Source of the DNA: Apostichopus japonicus
Lineage: Eukaryota; Echinodermata; Holothuroidea; Aspidochirotida; Stichopodidae
Reading direction: 5' to 3'
Assembly: GCF_037975245.1 (NCBI RefSeq)
Contig: NC_092568.1
Coordinates: 20,677,001-20,741,000, forward strand
DNA: 64,000 bases
Part shown: positions 24,605 through 36,388 of the stretch, piece after piece
Numbering within the stretch: the stretch's first letter is position 1
How the letters are laid out: each line of letters starts with the position of its first letter
Notes under the pieces: generated by a model
The model's database searches: none
What the model saw: the letters and a program-made list of their open reading frames with translations, nothing else
Told to the model about the DNA's origin: nothing
Made by a program: the position numbers and the translations under genes

Positions 24605-26470
24605 TGGTAGATATAACCAGGAAAGCCTGGTTAAATTTCGTGGTGAAATTTTGACACTGTCCTGGTTAATATCAATGGGTATTCACCTCATTCCTTGTGA
24701 TATTAACCAACATTTCCTGGTTGATGCTAATACTATCCTGGTTAATATCACAGAATGTTCCGCCCCTTTCTGGTTAAATTAAACAACATTTCCTGGTTGA
24801 TGTCACCATTATCCTGGTTAATATTAAACTGATTTTCCACCTCATTCCTGGTTAAATCACCCCTTTCCTTGTTAATATGCCACCTTATTCTCCATTTAAG
24901 TTGCAATGCATTCAAATTGAGAAAAAGCAGAACATAAATTATAAAACAACATCATCAATGTTACTGATAGCTAACTTTATTTGCATCTCCATTACTTTTG
25001 AATTTTGAGTAATAAGTGAACTTTTGCAATTTAATTTAATTAATTCCTCAAATATTAATACAATGAATTAATATAAGAAATGCAATACTGAAATCAAAAT
25101 TTTGAGGACATATTTACAGCATAACCATCGTCACATGCTGAAGCTCTGATTGCTCGACATCAACTGTGAAATGTAACAGGGATACCAAGACCTTGATCAG
25201 CACTTTTGCACAAGGATTCAACTTGGAAATCACTTGAACAGTTTTCAGTACAGAACAAGAAATGGACCCTATACCTGTCTCTTGAAATACTTGATCAAAG
25301 CCTCTCTCCCAATAACCTTTGTTAAGACAAAATTCAGCCCTGTGTCAGTAGCTTTTTTTCTTTAAAGGTATGCTGTATTAGCCCCAAATATGCTAGATAT
25401 TCAAATGTGGTCACCTTTGGTCAGAATTCTACTGTTTTTATTACAACCTTTGAGGAAATTTTCCCATTCAGTCATCTTGTGTGTCCTTAAAAATGTCTGA
25501 GAACAATTGGAAGATACTTTTTGAAACTTCTTGCCATTATAGCGTGCTATAATTTGGGGCATATCCCGACTACCATTAAACTAGATAGGAAGGTCTTAGA
25601 AGATCTTTGTTCACATTGTTAATGATAGGGATGACCTAATACCAAATTTATTTGTTTAATTTAATTATTTAATTATTGGTAATTAATTCATATTTTTAAT
25701 TTAATTACAATTATATTTGACCACTTTGCACAGACAAACCGAACATCTGCAAGACAATAATTAGGCTTCCAACGATACCATAAATGTTTTAGTAATAAGC
25801 TCATCCTTGGACCTCACATACTTGTGCAAATTATTTTAACTCCAATAGAAAGTGGTAAGTTAAGCTTATTATAATCACAAGAAAGATTCATTTGAAAAGA
25901 TTTTGAGCTAACAGTTAAGTAGTTAAAGTATAAACCAAAGTGTCCTTGAACATGAAATTTCTGATACTCCGAGCCCGAATGACCATAATTATGATCACGT
26001 TTTGCATACATCCACATGTCCATCCGTGGACTCAGGAAGAAGCGTTTCCAAACAATTAACTTAACCGACCCCTAAATGACCTTTGACATAAAATTCCTGA
26101 GCACTTCCACAAGTCTTTTCATCACAGGCCACCTCTATGCAAGTTTCATTGAAGTTGTACCAACAGGTATTATCAATTGTGGACAGAGAGATGAATTGAA
26201 ATGCAAAACATCAAATTGTTTCTCATAAAAACAGCGACAATCACATTCTTGATGTGCAGCATCCAAGCTACAGACATCCTTCTACTATTGCAAACCTGTG
26301 TTACTTGGTAGCCTCTCTCAATTTCTCATTTTCACCTCTTCCAGTGTGTACCAATCTAGGAAAGGAATGAAACAATTAAAGTATTAAATGGTGTGTTAAC
26401 GAACTAGAATGAAAAGAAGATTAATCGCTTTCTTCAGACTAATAGTTTGTGCCATGCTTTTTGAAAACCT
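24605..26470 (-). repeat. Left arm of a 1.9-2.1 kb inverted repeat
   Basis: Matches the reverse complement of 41333-43445 over its whole length, including the CCTGGTTAATATCA units at 24610-24870 and the segment around 25985-26450. The two copies are clearly diverged by substitutions and small indels. The right copy is about 250 bp longer, mostly because it has about three more 76-77 bp units. I read this arm as a fragment of a second copy of the 33728-43586 element in opposite orientation; its own terminal CACTCTAAAAAC is missing. Confidence 0.85.
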
Positions 26471-27399
26471 AACCCTTACCCTAATTTAATCTTGGAATAA
26501 TTCTCTCAGTTGGTCAGTCTTATTTCTGTTTGCAGGGGATTGTTTTCCACAGGGCATTTTATGTGGTTTTTAACCCTAGGCTCCTTTGACATTTAGTAAC
26601 CTGTTAGGTTAGGTTTGTGTGTAAAGTAGGCTAACCTTATACTAATACTAGCTGATACAATGTAGTGATTTGAGATTAGCAACTAACCTTAATTGAATTG
26701 AATTTGACGTGGTAGTTATTATAATAAATGGGCTAGATGTTGATGCAGGAGGGCTACACAATATGATTATCAACATACAATTCCACGTTTATACTTTTAA
26801 AATCAATTTCAAGGCTCAAAATAAACCTCAAACAATTATCTGTAGTGTAGGGTAGTCCTGTCCTACCCTTACCTAGCCTATAAATTTTGAGTTCAATCAG
26901 GGAGTTGTTCGAACAAATACCTTCGCCCATCTACGTATTACCCTGGCTATATGTGCATAGGCTGGGGAGTTTAAGTGATCTACCAGGGAGTTGCCGTAAC
27001 ATCATCTTGGATCGACAGCGGCAATAGACACTACACAGGCCTTATCACTGGCCTAGCCCTTGACCTATCCACGTGAGATTCAATGAACACAAGCTTAACG
27101 TGAGGCCTAGGTCTAACATACGCCAGACCTATTTATGAATTAATTGAGCCTAGGACTAATGATCCGGGAATGAGTTCCAGCACAAAATTGTGGCGGCTTA
27201 AGTACAGGCATACCTGTGGTGTTACTGTTAGTCGAACGAACGTACCGTAATTGTCTGTCTCCGGCATTTTTGAGTTAACTAGTCTATAGGCTGCATAAGC
27301 TTGACTTCTGACTTCTTGCATGTAGACAAATGTGTTACAGTATATACGTACCGCGTACCGCCACTTCTTACTATCTTCGGTATAGAACGTAAAATTATC
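26471..27399. other. AGGCCTA-rich DNA without supported genes
   Basis: No coding signal recognised. Many TAGGCCTA-like words are present, as elsewhere in 28.6-29.6 kb and 38.7-39.3 kb. Confidence 0.45.
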
Positions 27400-28300
27400 A
27401 CGTACGTACGTAATAAATATTACGTACGTACGTAATAAATATATTTTTTTACCATGTCCTCTCTAGGTCTTCGTACTATTCGACATTAGCGATTACAAAT
27501 TTCCAGAACATGCGGGAAGATATTTTTAGCAGGTGACCAGATATCGTCGACCAATGAACGTTGAACTATCAGTCGTATCTTCGAGACATGGATGATTCTC
27601 GATGTTATTCCGTCAGGATTCCTGGAAAAGAACTTTCGGGAGATTCTACCCCGGCTATATATAAGAAGAAATATTTTCGGTGATGAGGAGTTTTTCCGAT
27701 CTAATTATCCAGTCGAGTCAGAATTAACATGTTTACTCACTAAACCTAGGGAGGAGAATTGTGAGAAGAAATTCATCTGAGATAAGAGATTAATTATCGA
27801 GGGGACGGACGGAGGAACCGGTGGACTGTTCGTTTATCAGATTGGTGCGTCGTTTAACCGGGACAGGCGTGACTTCGGCAGAGTTTTTCGGAGTTCACCC
27901 AGGAGGAAGCCATCCTTGGGAAACAAACGTTGAGTCGAATTGGACCAGCGGGGAACGGTTTTGCTCCTGACCAAGTCACGGGATACTAGCCTACGAGGGA
28001 TACTCCCGACATCGTTGTTGGTGACGCAAGGAGGTCAGCACAGCTACGAAAGGAACCGGGAGCCGGCACGCGCCGCGAAAGATAAGTTAAGTAATCTTTT
28101 AAGTATTTAACGGCCGTATAATATTGTAAAATCTGTCTGTGATATTCCAAATTTCTAGTACCAAGAATCCTTGTACAAATCAGTAGAGATCGTATCATTG
28201 TTAATATATCGTTTTTGTTAACTTTCAGAAACCTCTCAGTAGTCTTTTGGTCCTTTGAGTTTACTTCCCTGAATCTATCTAAAATTGTATTTTATCGGCT
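27400..28300 (+). other. GC-richer segment with TATA box, possible LTR or promoter/5' exon
   Basis: It begins with two copies of an ACGTACGTACGTAATAAATA unit (period 22, 27400-27443). It then becomes GC-richer than its surroundings and contains CGGCTATATATAAGAAG near 27652. A TATA box followed by several hundred GC-rich bases could be an LTR or a promoter with a leader exon. I could not find a matching second LTR, a primer-binding site or a protein. Confidence 0.25.
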
Positions 28301-30309
28301 TTGAAGGCCAAAGGAAAACCCGGGGTCGCAATAGAAGGGGGGGGGGGCGCTAGAGGGTGCCATTTTGCAGAGCCGTATATAGAGAGAGTTTGGCCAACCA
28401 TGTAACCGATTTGGATTGGTCGAGAGGGAAAACGCCCACACAGGGTGGTAAAATAGGTCCACCTGAAAACTTTATAGCAGGCGACACGCGTACTCACAGT
28501 GTATGACTATCGTTTGTGTACACGAAAAAAGTACGAAATTATGAAAGAAATGGTGCTGGGGATGCTGCAATCGGTCAGAACATGGATATTGTTGTTTGAT
28601 TTTCCGACTGACCATAAAAGAAGAGGAATTTTGTGGAAGTAGAAAGAACAAGATGGAGATCTAATGAAAAAAGTCTGTGTAGCCTAGGCCCATATTAGCC
28701 ATAGGCCCTAGTGTAATACGAGTAATGTACAAGCAATGCGAGAATTTTACGTTCAGACTGGTTTCTGTAATTACATTCATGGCTATTCTCTCTCGTTTTA
28801 CGATCCAAAAATTCGATTTCATTATGCCAGCTCTCCTAATCATAGGCATGGCAGTTTCAGTCGCACATATAGTTATCCTAATTCTTAGTTATTGTATGTC
28901 TAGGCTATGCCTAGCCTAAAAAAGTATCACTTTTAGTTTAATGTAAAAGGGTGGGCTAGCCTCTAGGCATCACGTAAAGCCCTAATCCTTAGTTAAGCCC
29001 GAAGCATAAGTTAAGCCTGGGCTTAGTTAGACCTGGACCATTCTTGCTATTACTACAACTGTTATAGCACATTACATAATATGGCACAGTATAAGGCCCA
29101 ATTTAACTAGGCCTAAGGAAAACAAAGTAGCCTAGGCCTAAACTAGTTAGGCTAGGTCTATACTCATTGGCAACTTGTGGGTTGTGTACACATACAGGCC
29201 TAATTATATAGACCCTTTTAGTATGCCATAAACAAGTGCCCAAATGGTTAAATGATCTTGGTTTGTGTTAATTGTCAGCATTGGCCTAGCCTTTTTAGGC
29301 TAACATGAATTCAGCCTAATTTTTTCTTCTTCAAAAGTATAGCCTAGGCCTTGGTTTAATTTGGATGCAGTCAACTATCATTTATCAAAGTAGCAGGGGC
29401 CTAGGCTACATTTCAAAGACCACTAGGCCAAGGCTAATTATGGTACTGGTAGCCTAGCCTTAGTCATGCTTATTGCAAAGACTACCCTACACTCTTGTCT
29501 TGGTCACTGCATTATCTTAAGAGCCCTGTCACCACATGTTGATAAAGAAATGTTCAAACTATTGCGTAGGCCTAGTTTAGGCAATGCACGGTTTCGTTTG
29601 ACTGTTTTAAAGGAAGACTTGAAAATTTAGTGTTAACTGGTATTTCATTAATAAGCAAAACTGTCTGTGCATTCCAACGGAGTGCAAATTAAGAGGGGGG
29701 GGGGGGGATGCAGTATGATACACCTTTCAAGTTTTAACACATTATAAATGCACTTATGCCAGAAAGTCATTGCATCAGTAGCTCCTTATTCCCTTAATTG
29801 ACACCCACATTGATGATTGAAGTTAATAAAAAATCTTTTTAAATTATCTTTAGACAGTACATTTTAACCCCCTGAATTTCAGGACTTTTTTTACAAATCA
29901 AAGGTGACATGTGCTCTGAAGAAAACTCCTAACATAAAAAGCCACAGTTAGCAGACTGATAAAGACGAACCTGGTGAGTGACTACTAGACTGAAATCCAG
30001 TTCCTGCAACCACAGCAATAAAGTCTTTGTTTTAATCAATGCAATTGTGTGTTTGAAACTTTCAAATGGACACTCAATGGCAGTTGGTTAAGATATAAGG
30101 TTTTACCTTCATCATGGAGTGTTGAAGGGAATCTGCCTCATCATCTGAATAATGGACTCAAGGATAGCAACAAATCATGATTGGATAATGATTTTGAGCA
30201 AGTAAATATCTGGCAATTTGAAAGTTTGTATTATTTTTTTACATATTATTTAAGCTGTTTAGCTCACACACAAGCAAATGATCAAGGGACAACAACCGAT
30301 GCAGTATAT

Positions 30310-30671
30310 TTAAAGGTATTGAAGACTCGCCCTAAACCGCATGCCACGCTCTGAAAAAGTTTACTTTCCGTTGCTTGCAAGTGAAGTTTTTTTGTGTCGC
30401 TACAAAATGCAGACAGTAATGAAACCTGATACCTTGTTATCTTTTATCTAGACCTGAGATGTCCACGCTGCTATGTGCACTGTGTTGTGGGTATTGACCG
30501 TGATGTTTGTATTGACTGTACATTAATGTCTATTTACAGATGGTAGCAAGCTGTGTGGGTACTTTCTGGGATCAATGGTGGTGTCTAACACTTCTGTTAC
30601 ACCGCATTCGAAACTAGGTCAGATAACCGGCATGAGACGTTTCTTTGTGCGGGAGTCTTCACACCCTTTAA
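30310..30671 (+). mobile_element. TTAA-flanked MITE, copy 2
   Basis: Bounded by TTAA at 30310-30313 and 30668-30671, with inverted ends TATTGAAGACTCGC and GCGGGAGTCTTCACACCC. It is homologous along its length to 12633-13000 and is nested in the 4.6 kb hAT-type element. Confidence 0.82.
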
Positions 30672-30909
30672 GGAGAAGCATTTATATCCCATTAATAGAG
30701 AAAGAATTATGTTTCAATTGGTAGCATGCAACTTAAAATTTTGCAAACATCAGATACAATCAAACAATAACAAGGTTCATTTACAAGGTAATCTACTGCC
30801 CTTTATTTCACATTAGTCTGTCACATCAGAAGGTCACAGCTTTCAATAATGATACAAACAAATTTCCTTGATGGGTGCTTGGTTTAGATTCCTGCAATTT
30901 TCAAGTTTA

Positions 30910-31510
30910 TCAATGTAATAAGTTCTGAATGTGGCAATGTGGAGAAGCTTTGGGATAATCTGTGGATAAGACTGCCAGACTATCAACAAGATTCCACATC
31001 CATGCAACTCCAACTGCTTCCTTCACCTCCTTGCAGATGTACCACATGTCCAAAAAAAAGTCAGCATTGGTTAATGTAATTAAAATCTGGCTTCCTCCTG
31101 AGCTGGCAAATACACATGAATTGTCAAGCACAGAGGTCAGTGTGAAACCACTGAAAGATCTTCTCAGCTTTCAAGAAAACAAAGACTTGAAGCCAAATTG
31201 ACAGAGGCCACACTGATACCATTCCACTCTCATAAGATGAAGGTATCACACACACTTCATTTTGCTTCTGCGATGCAGTGCCTGGTAGACTGTGAGGGTC
31301 ACCCAATGGATGTTTTAACAACTGCCTGGTTTATAGAGCTCTGCAACAGATAATTCATCCTGATGTCTAGTCGGAATCCTGTCATGGCCTTGAGCAAGTT
31401 GAACCCACTTCAACACAAAGCAGCTATTGAATTCTTGTCTAGGTACTGTCAAATCCACATCACCATCATTGCTGGTTCCAGCTACGCCGACCGTAATAAA
31501 AGAGTACAAT
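30910..31510 (-). pseudogene. Decayed coding-like region of unknown family
   Basis: Read on the minus strand, consecutive open pieces include GDVDLTVPRQEFNS with LKWVQLAQGHDRIPTRHQ (31315-31509), SSYESGMVSVWPLSIWLQVF (31124-31321) and SGGSQILITLTNADFFLDMW (30910-31131). They lie in order but in different frames with stops. The composition looks protein-like, but I do not recognise the family. It may be the remnant of the host element's own protein. Confidence 0.3.
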
Positions 31511-32159
31511 GAGGGTTTTTTAATTCACCCAACAGAGCTTGCATTCCAGTACCTTTGGGCAGCTGAAAAGATATTCAGAAATTTATATGAGTGTGTTTGT
31601 ATGCATGCATATGTGTGACAGTTTTCTTGCTTTACAGAACAGCTCCATTTTGATAAGCTATGTAACGTGGAAACCTGCCAATCATATGTTTGAAATAGGA
31701 TAGGCTGAAACGATTCTTAAATGAAAGGCTTAACAACTTATTGCATTTTTATACATCGCTGTTCAGGTAAGGCCAGTAAGGGCAGTATGAAGAATAAGTA
31801 ACAATTAATAATTATCATTATGGCCATTTGCTGTCTGCATAATAACAAACTGAATGATGTCATCAGCCCTGTGCTCAGTTGACAACACTGACAAGTAGGC
31901 ACACTATGTCAGTGTGATCCATGAAACCTTATTAAGGACATGACCGTATAGTATATATGTTAATGGAAAATACATAAGCTACAAGATACACCAGTATTCA
32001 GTTGTTGCAGCTTTTTTTTTCTCGACAGACCCATTCAATCTGTTGCACCTACTATAGCCTAGTACTACATTCCTGAGAAATTAACACCACAATATCAGTC
32101 TTAGGTTTGCCAATAGACTCCCAACTATTGCTAACTCCTACACTCAAGTATATAGTTTA

Positions 32160-32470
32160 GTTTAGTAGAAAACAAGACCAGGAGAGACATTCAAGTCCCC
32201 ATTAAGGACCCTAAGGCTATATGAGAGGAATAAAACCGAGGACATCAAATGTCATACCCAATTACAATGCTTAATGTACTCATCCAAAGTATTCTTAAAC
32301 CCATTCACACTACTTGCAATTCAACCTTCTAAGGCAAACCATTCCATCCATTCACAACCCTTGTATAAGTTGTATTAGACTTTAGAGAAAAAGTTATGCC
32401 GAATATTAATCCTACTATGTAACTTCTGGAGTTTAATACAATGACCTCTGGTACAACTACTTTTGGCAAA
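32160..32470 (-). pseudogene. LINE 3'-end scrap
   Basis: The minus strand reads TRGHCIKLQKLHSRINIRHN then FFSKV, followed in other frames by RVVNGWNGLP. This is the conserved end of CR1/L2-like reverse transcriptase ORFs (TRGH, NIR, FF, VVN.WN.LP). It has stops and frameshifts. Confidence 0.65.
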
Positions 32471-33110
32471 CCTGAAAAGATCTGTGAAGCATAAATTGTC
32501 ATTTTATGTGTAGGCCTACTTTATTTAATTGAAGGATCTATTAATGTAGGCCTGATGCTATAGTTGTGCGTCTGTAATCTAGCCTAGCCAGGACTGTGAT
32601 GTGTGCTTTTCGTTTGTATGACTGAAGTAGGACTAGTAGTATGAAGCGTAAAATGAAACAAGTGTAATGACAGGTTTTCAGCTAGTTTTCTATGCATTTC
32701 TGGTGTGAAGATTAACGTAAATGTCATTAACTAACGCATACTCTAATTCATTACCTGATATCCATTTTGTTCCTCGTATGCCTGTCAAAATCTGACATTC
32801 TGAGTCGCTTCGTTTGTTCGCAACGAGCACAGTGTGCAAAGCTGCTATATATTGTGTGTGGTGTTTTTCGTGTTTCGCGCAACTGGTAACGACAACTGGA
32901 CCTATTTTGATGCCCATGGTTTGCGTGTGACGTCACAAATCGCCAGTTGGCCAAACTCTCTCTATATACGGCTCTGCCATTTTGTTTCATCCCACGGAAG
33001 TTGTGACAGTTTATTTCATCTTATTCAATATTCAAGCATCAACAATAATAATAATCACAAAAAAACACACACACAACTAAAAACTTGATGGCATCCAAAC
33101 GAAATTGTCT

Positions 33111-33111
<1 letters not shown>

Positions 33112-33150
<39 letters not shown>
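33112..33150. repeat. (GT)n microsatellite
   Basis: About 19 GT units. Confidence 0.95.
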
Positions 33151-33151
<1 letters not shown>

Positions 33152-34349
33152 ATAGAGCTTAGATTCTCGGTAAAGTGGCAATCACACTATTTTCTTACAC
33201 TTTCAACAAACGGACGAATTTTCTTCAGTACAACTTTGTAGAGTTTGTCCAAAAAAAAGACCACATTTTAACTACTAACAAATAGTAACAGGGTACGGTA
33301 CGTTTTACCGAAACGGGGCACTCCTTATAGCTAGGACTATTGAAGGAGGTACTTTGGAGACTTTTAACAAAACTGGAGTTGGGGGGGGGGGGAGGAGCTA
33401 CGTATCCCTTGTTTCAATTGTTACCTTATACCAGGCTGGCTAAAAGAAAGACCTGATATTATTGTTGCTCGATCATTGTATGTATTGGGTGAGTGGCTTT
33501 GTTTTGATGCCAAGTAATGATGAAGCAAGTTTTACATATCTGCTTTGCAAATATGGCTAGCAGAACATACCCTGGCCTGAATAGAGAAAGAGACAAGGGG
33601 TGGGGGGGTGGGTAGGGGTGACGGTAGGCTCAGGGAAAACTATAGTCCCGGGGCCCGGGGTTCATTAGGCGACCCGAGCAAATATGAGATGAAGAATAAT
33701 ATAGGTTATATTTATTTTCAGCGTATACACTCTAAAAACAACCTGGTGAAAATTCCCTGGTTAACAATTTGCTAACATTATCCTGGTTATTGGCTACGTG
33801 AGTTAACGTCATCCTGGTTACGATCCATTCGTCCTGGCGTAAACTTGATCTTAACCTGTTTGAACGTAGCAGCCACTAACAGCAGCCACTAACAGCAGCC
33901 AATAGTGTATACATCAACGTTACACGCCGTTGGCCACTGATGTTTGTACACTGTGACGAGCGCTGGGTACGCTGTGGCGGAAAGTGGATCCCCAGCAGCC
34001 ACTAAGGGCAGCCTAAATTAGCGGACAATAACAAGACTGTTACTTTTTCGTACCTGTTTTAAAGCGACAATAATTAACGCTATGCATACTGTAAAATGCC
34101 AATAATTGCACCATAAGAGAGATGAGATGCTGCTCTTTCATGTGATATAATTTTGGAATTTAATGGTGAACGATTTCTGCATCCATTTTGAATGAAACTT
34201 GTGATCCTACCAAATCTTGTGGAGAAAGGCGTAAATTGCGGCAATTTTCATACCATTTTTTTTTCAAATGTCTAAACAATTAATTTATGAGAATATGCAA
34301 CAGTCAAAAGAGGTACAACGACGATGTTAAGTTTTTCCTCGTACACGTG

Positions 34350-35429
34350 CAGGCGCGGATCCAGGGGGGGGGGTCCAGGGGGTCCGGACCCCCCTGCTCT
34401 TGGCCAAAAAAAAAAGAGAGAAAAAATAATTAAATTAAACGCCAATTTTAAACATGTAGGACGTCAGAAGGGCGGTTATCCTTACAAGTCAGCCAGGTGT
34501 ATCTTTTCCGTCAAATGAACTATAGTGTGCACGCGTGCTACATGTGCAAAAAATGCCTAAAAATCTCAATTTTCAGACCGAAAAGTTTCAAAATTGAGGT
34601 GGTGTTCGAATTGTTTTGGGCGGTGAGGTGGCAGAGCGGTAGGCTGCATAGGATGCGCCGACGAATTCTTCATGAGAGATCGTTTTCTGCGGTGAGAAGG
34701 CATAAAACTGTTCTCCGATCAACAATGTGCAAGAAACGTCTCACAGCTCTTGTTCTCATGAACACGTATTATAACACTCCTATCGACACTGACGAAGTGG
34801 TCCGAAAGTTCACTGAGAAACATCCACGGCGTTTGTTCTCTCTAATCTACCATGAATAGATCATCAATAAAACTAGCTACAGTAACTCGTACTGATGCAG
34901 ATACATTTCGAGTGAGTTTTTGTCGGTGCTTTGAATGGCTAAATTGAAGGGGGTTCCCTGTTGTACTTAAATATCCAAGAATTTCACAATGGATAGAGGG
35001 AAACCCACTCCCCTTAGACCCTAGGATCACTGGAGGCCAAACCCCTCACCCTTCCAGAATCCTGGATCCGGCCCTGCATCAAACAGTGGTGACGGAACGG
35101 GAGGGGGATTGGTGGCTAAAAGCGTTATGATTTTTGTATCATCTCAACTCATCTGATATGTATTACCATATTTCATAGATTGTTTTTTTCTCATCAATTG
35201 AGAAATTGCAGACATGAGATCCATATTTTCAGGCTAGGTACATGGAGCTTAGAATACTCGGGAAGTGCCGTTTCCGGCCATCTGGGGGGGGGGGGGGGGT
35301 TGTAAAGCCAAAAATTTTCTGGTACGCTCCGCGCCAACCGATGGTGGCGCTCCGCTTAGATAGTCTTTCGATCAGGTGTGGCTGGACCAGTCAGACCCCC
35401 CCCTGTCAAAAATCCTGCATCCGCCCCTG
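34350..35429 (+). mobile_element. hAT element deletion derivative with transposase remnant
   Basis: The ends are CAGGCGCGGATCCAGG (34350-34365) and CCTGCATCCGCCCCTG (35414-35429), flanked by the 5-bp duplication ACGTG (34345-34349 and 35430-35434). G and C tracts lie inside the ends. A second right-end-like sequence, CCTGGATCCGGCCCTG, lies at 35061-35076 without a matching duplication, so the copy may be composite. It contains the hAT C-terminal coding remnant and one 43-bp motif (35322-35364). Confidence 0.78.
34671..34859 (+). pseudogene. hAT transposase C-terminal dimerisation domain fragment
   Basis: The frame reads HERSFSAVRRHKTVLRST, KKRLTALVLMN and EVVRKFTEKHPRRLF, then a stop at 34857-34859. 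These match the conserved ERSFS..RR.KT.LRST..RL..L block at the end of Ac-type and P52rIPK/ZMYM1-like hAT transposases. Everything upstream is lost, so it is not functional. It shows that the surrounding element came from an autonomous hAT different from the one at 37-4755. Confidence 0.8.
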
Positions 35430-35479
35430 ACGTGGTATGAAACAAACAGTCAGTAACACTTTGATTTATTGAAATTCGA

Positions 35480-36300
35480 TGGCTACAAACCGTTCGATCC
35501 TAACAGGAGTGGGGGATGAAGATGGGAAAATTAGCTCGAAACGCACGGTAATGTGTTATGATCCAAACGTATTATTTTTTTCAAAATCGATTAATTTGAG
35601 TTATCGACCTAGTGAGGAAGTCCGGTTAGCATTACATCAAAGAATAAAATTTCTTCTTTCACGTGTTATACCTACTATCGGTAACAAAGCCGATTTCTTT
35701 GACCAAAAGTGGCCTAAAAGTTTTCAAATATTGAATAATTTTTCTCTTCTTCAAAATCGATTAATTTGAGTTATGGAGCCTATTGAGATGTCCGATTAGC
35801 ACCACATTAAAGTAGACAAAAAAATAAAAAATTTAAACAGTTTTCTGATCAATACACATTACGTATATACATTACGTATATACAGCGCGTTTAGAGATGT
35901 CCGTATCGGGGTTAAAACTTTATGGCCACTTTTGGTCAAGAAATCATTTTGTTACCGATAGTAGAGGTATACCACGTGAAAGAGGAACCTTTCTACTTTA
36001 ATGTGGTGCTAACCGGACATTCCAGTAGGCTCCATAACTAAAATTAATCGATTTTGAAGGAAAAAAATCATTTTTTTGGATCATTACACATTACGTATAT
36101 ACAGCGCGTTTAGAGATGTCCGTATCGGGGTTTAAACTTTGAGGCCACTTTTGGTCAAGAAATCATTTTTGTTACCGATAGTAGAGGTATACCACGTGAA
36201 AGAGGAACCTTTCTACTTCAATGTGGTGCTATCTGGACATGCCAGTAGGCTCCATAACTAATATTAATCGATTTTGAAGAAAAAAAACCTTTCTTATTTA
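35480..36300. repeat. Local repeat cluster: two tandem copies plus one inverted copy
   Basis: Units starting CGCGTTTAGAGATGTCCGTA at 35886 and 36105 repeat in tandem with period 219. Segment 35585-35770 is an inverted, diverged copy of the same unit (shared TTACCGATAGTAG, ACGTGAAAGA and AATTAATCGATTTTGA). No coding capacity is seen. Confidence 0.82.
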
Positions 36301-36388
36301 TGCAGTAATTGAACACCACACTCGACCGCAGCGTCAGTTATAACAAACACACACGACCGCAGTTGTAGAACTGTGTGTCATGTCTTAC

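Larger units (their letters stand above)
28368..32976. mobile_element. 4.6 kb hAT-type element with 31-bp perfect terminal inverted repeats
   Basis: The inverted ends at 28368-28398 and 32946-32976 are identical over 31 bp and start CAGAGCCGTATATAGAG. A perfect 8-bp duplication CCATTTTG flanks them (28360-28367 and 32977-32984). The CAGNG start and 8-bp duplication fit hAT. No hAT transposase is recognisable inside. It holds a nested TTAA MITE (30310-30671), degraded coding-like DNA on the minus strand (about 30910-31510) and a LINE scrap (32160-32470). Confidence 0.88.

Noticed and set aside
34621-34660. TGGCAGAGCGG resembling a tRNA A box
   Set aside because: No B box at a suitable distance; it lies within hAT-derived sequence.
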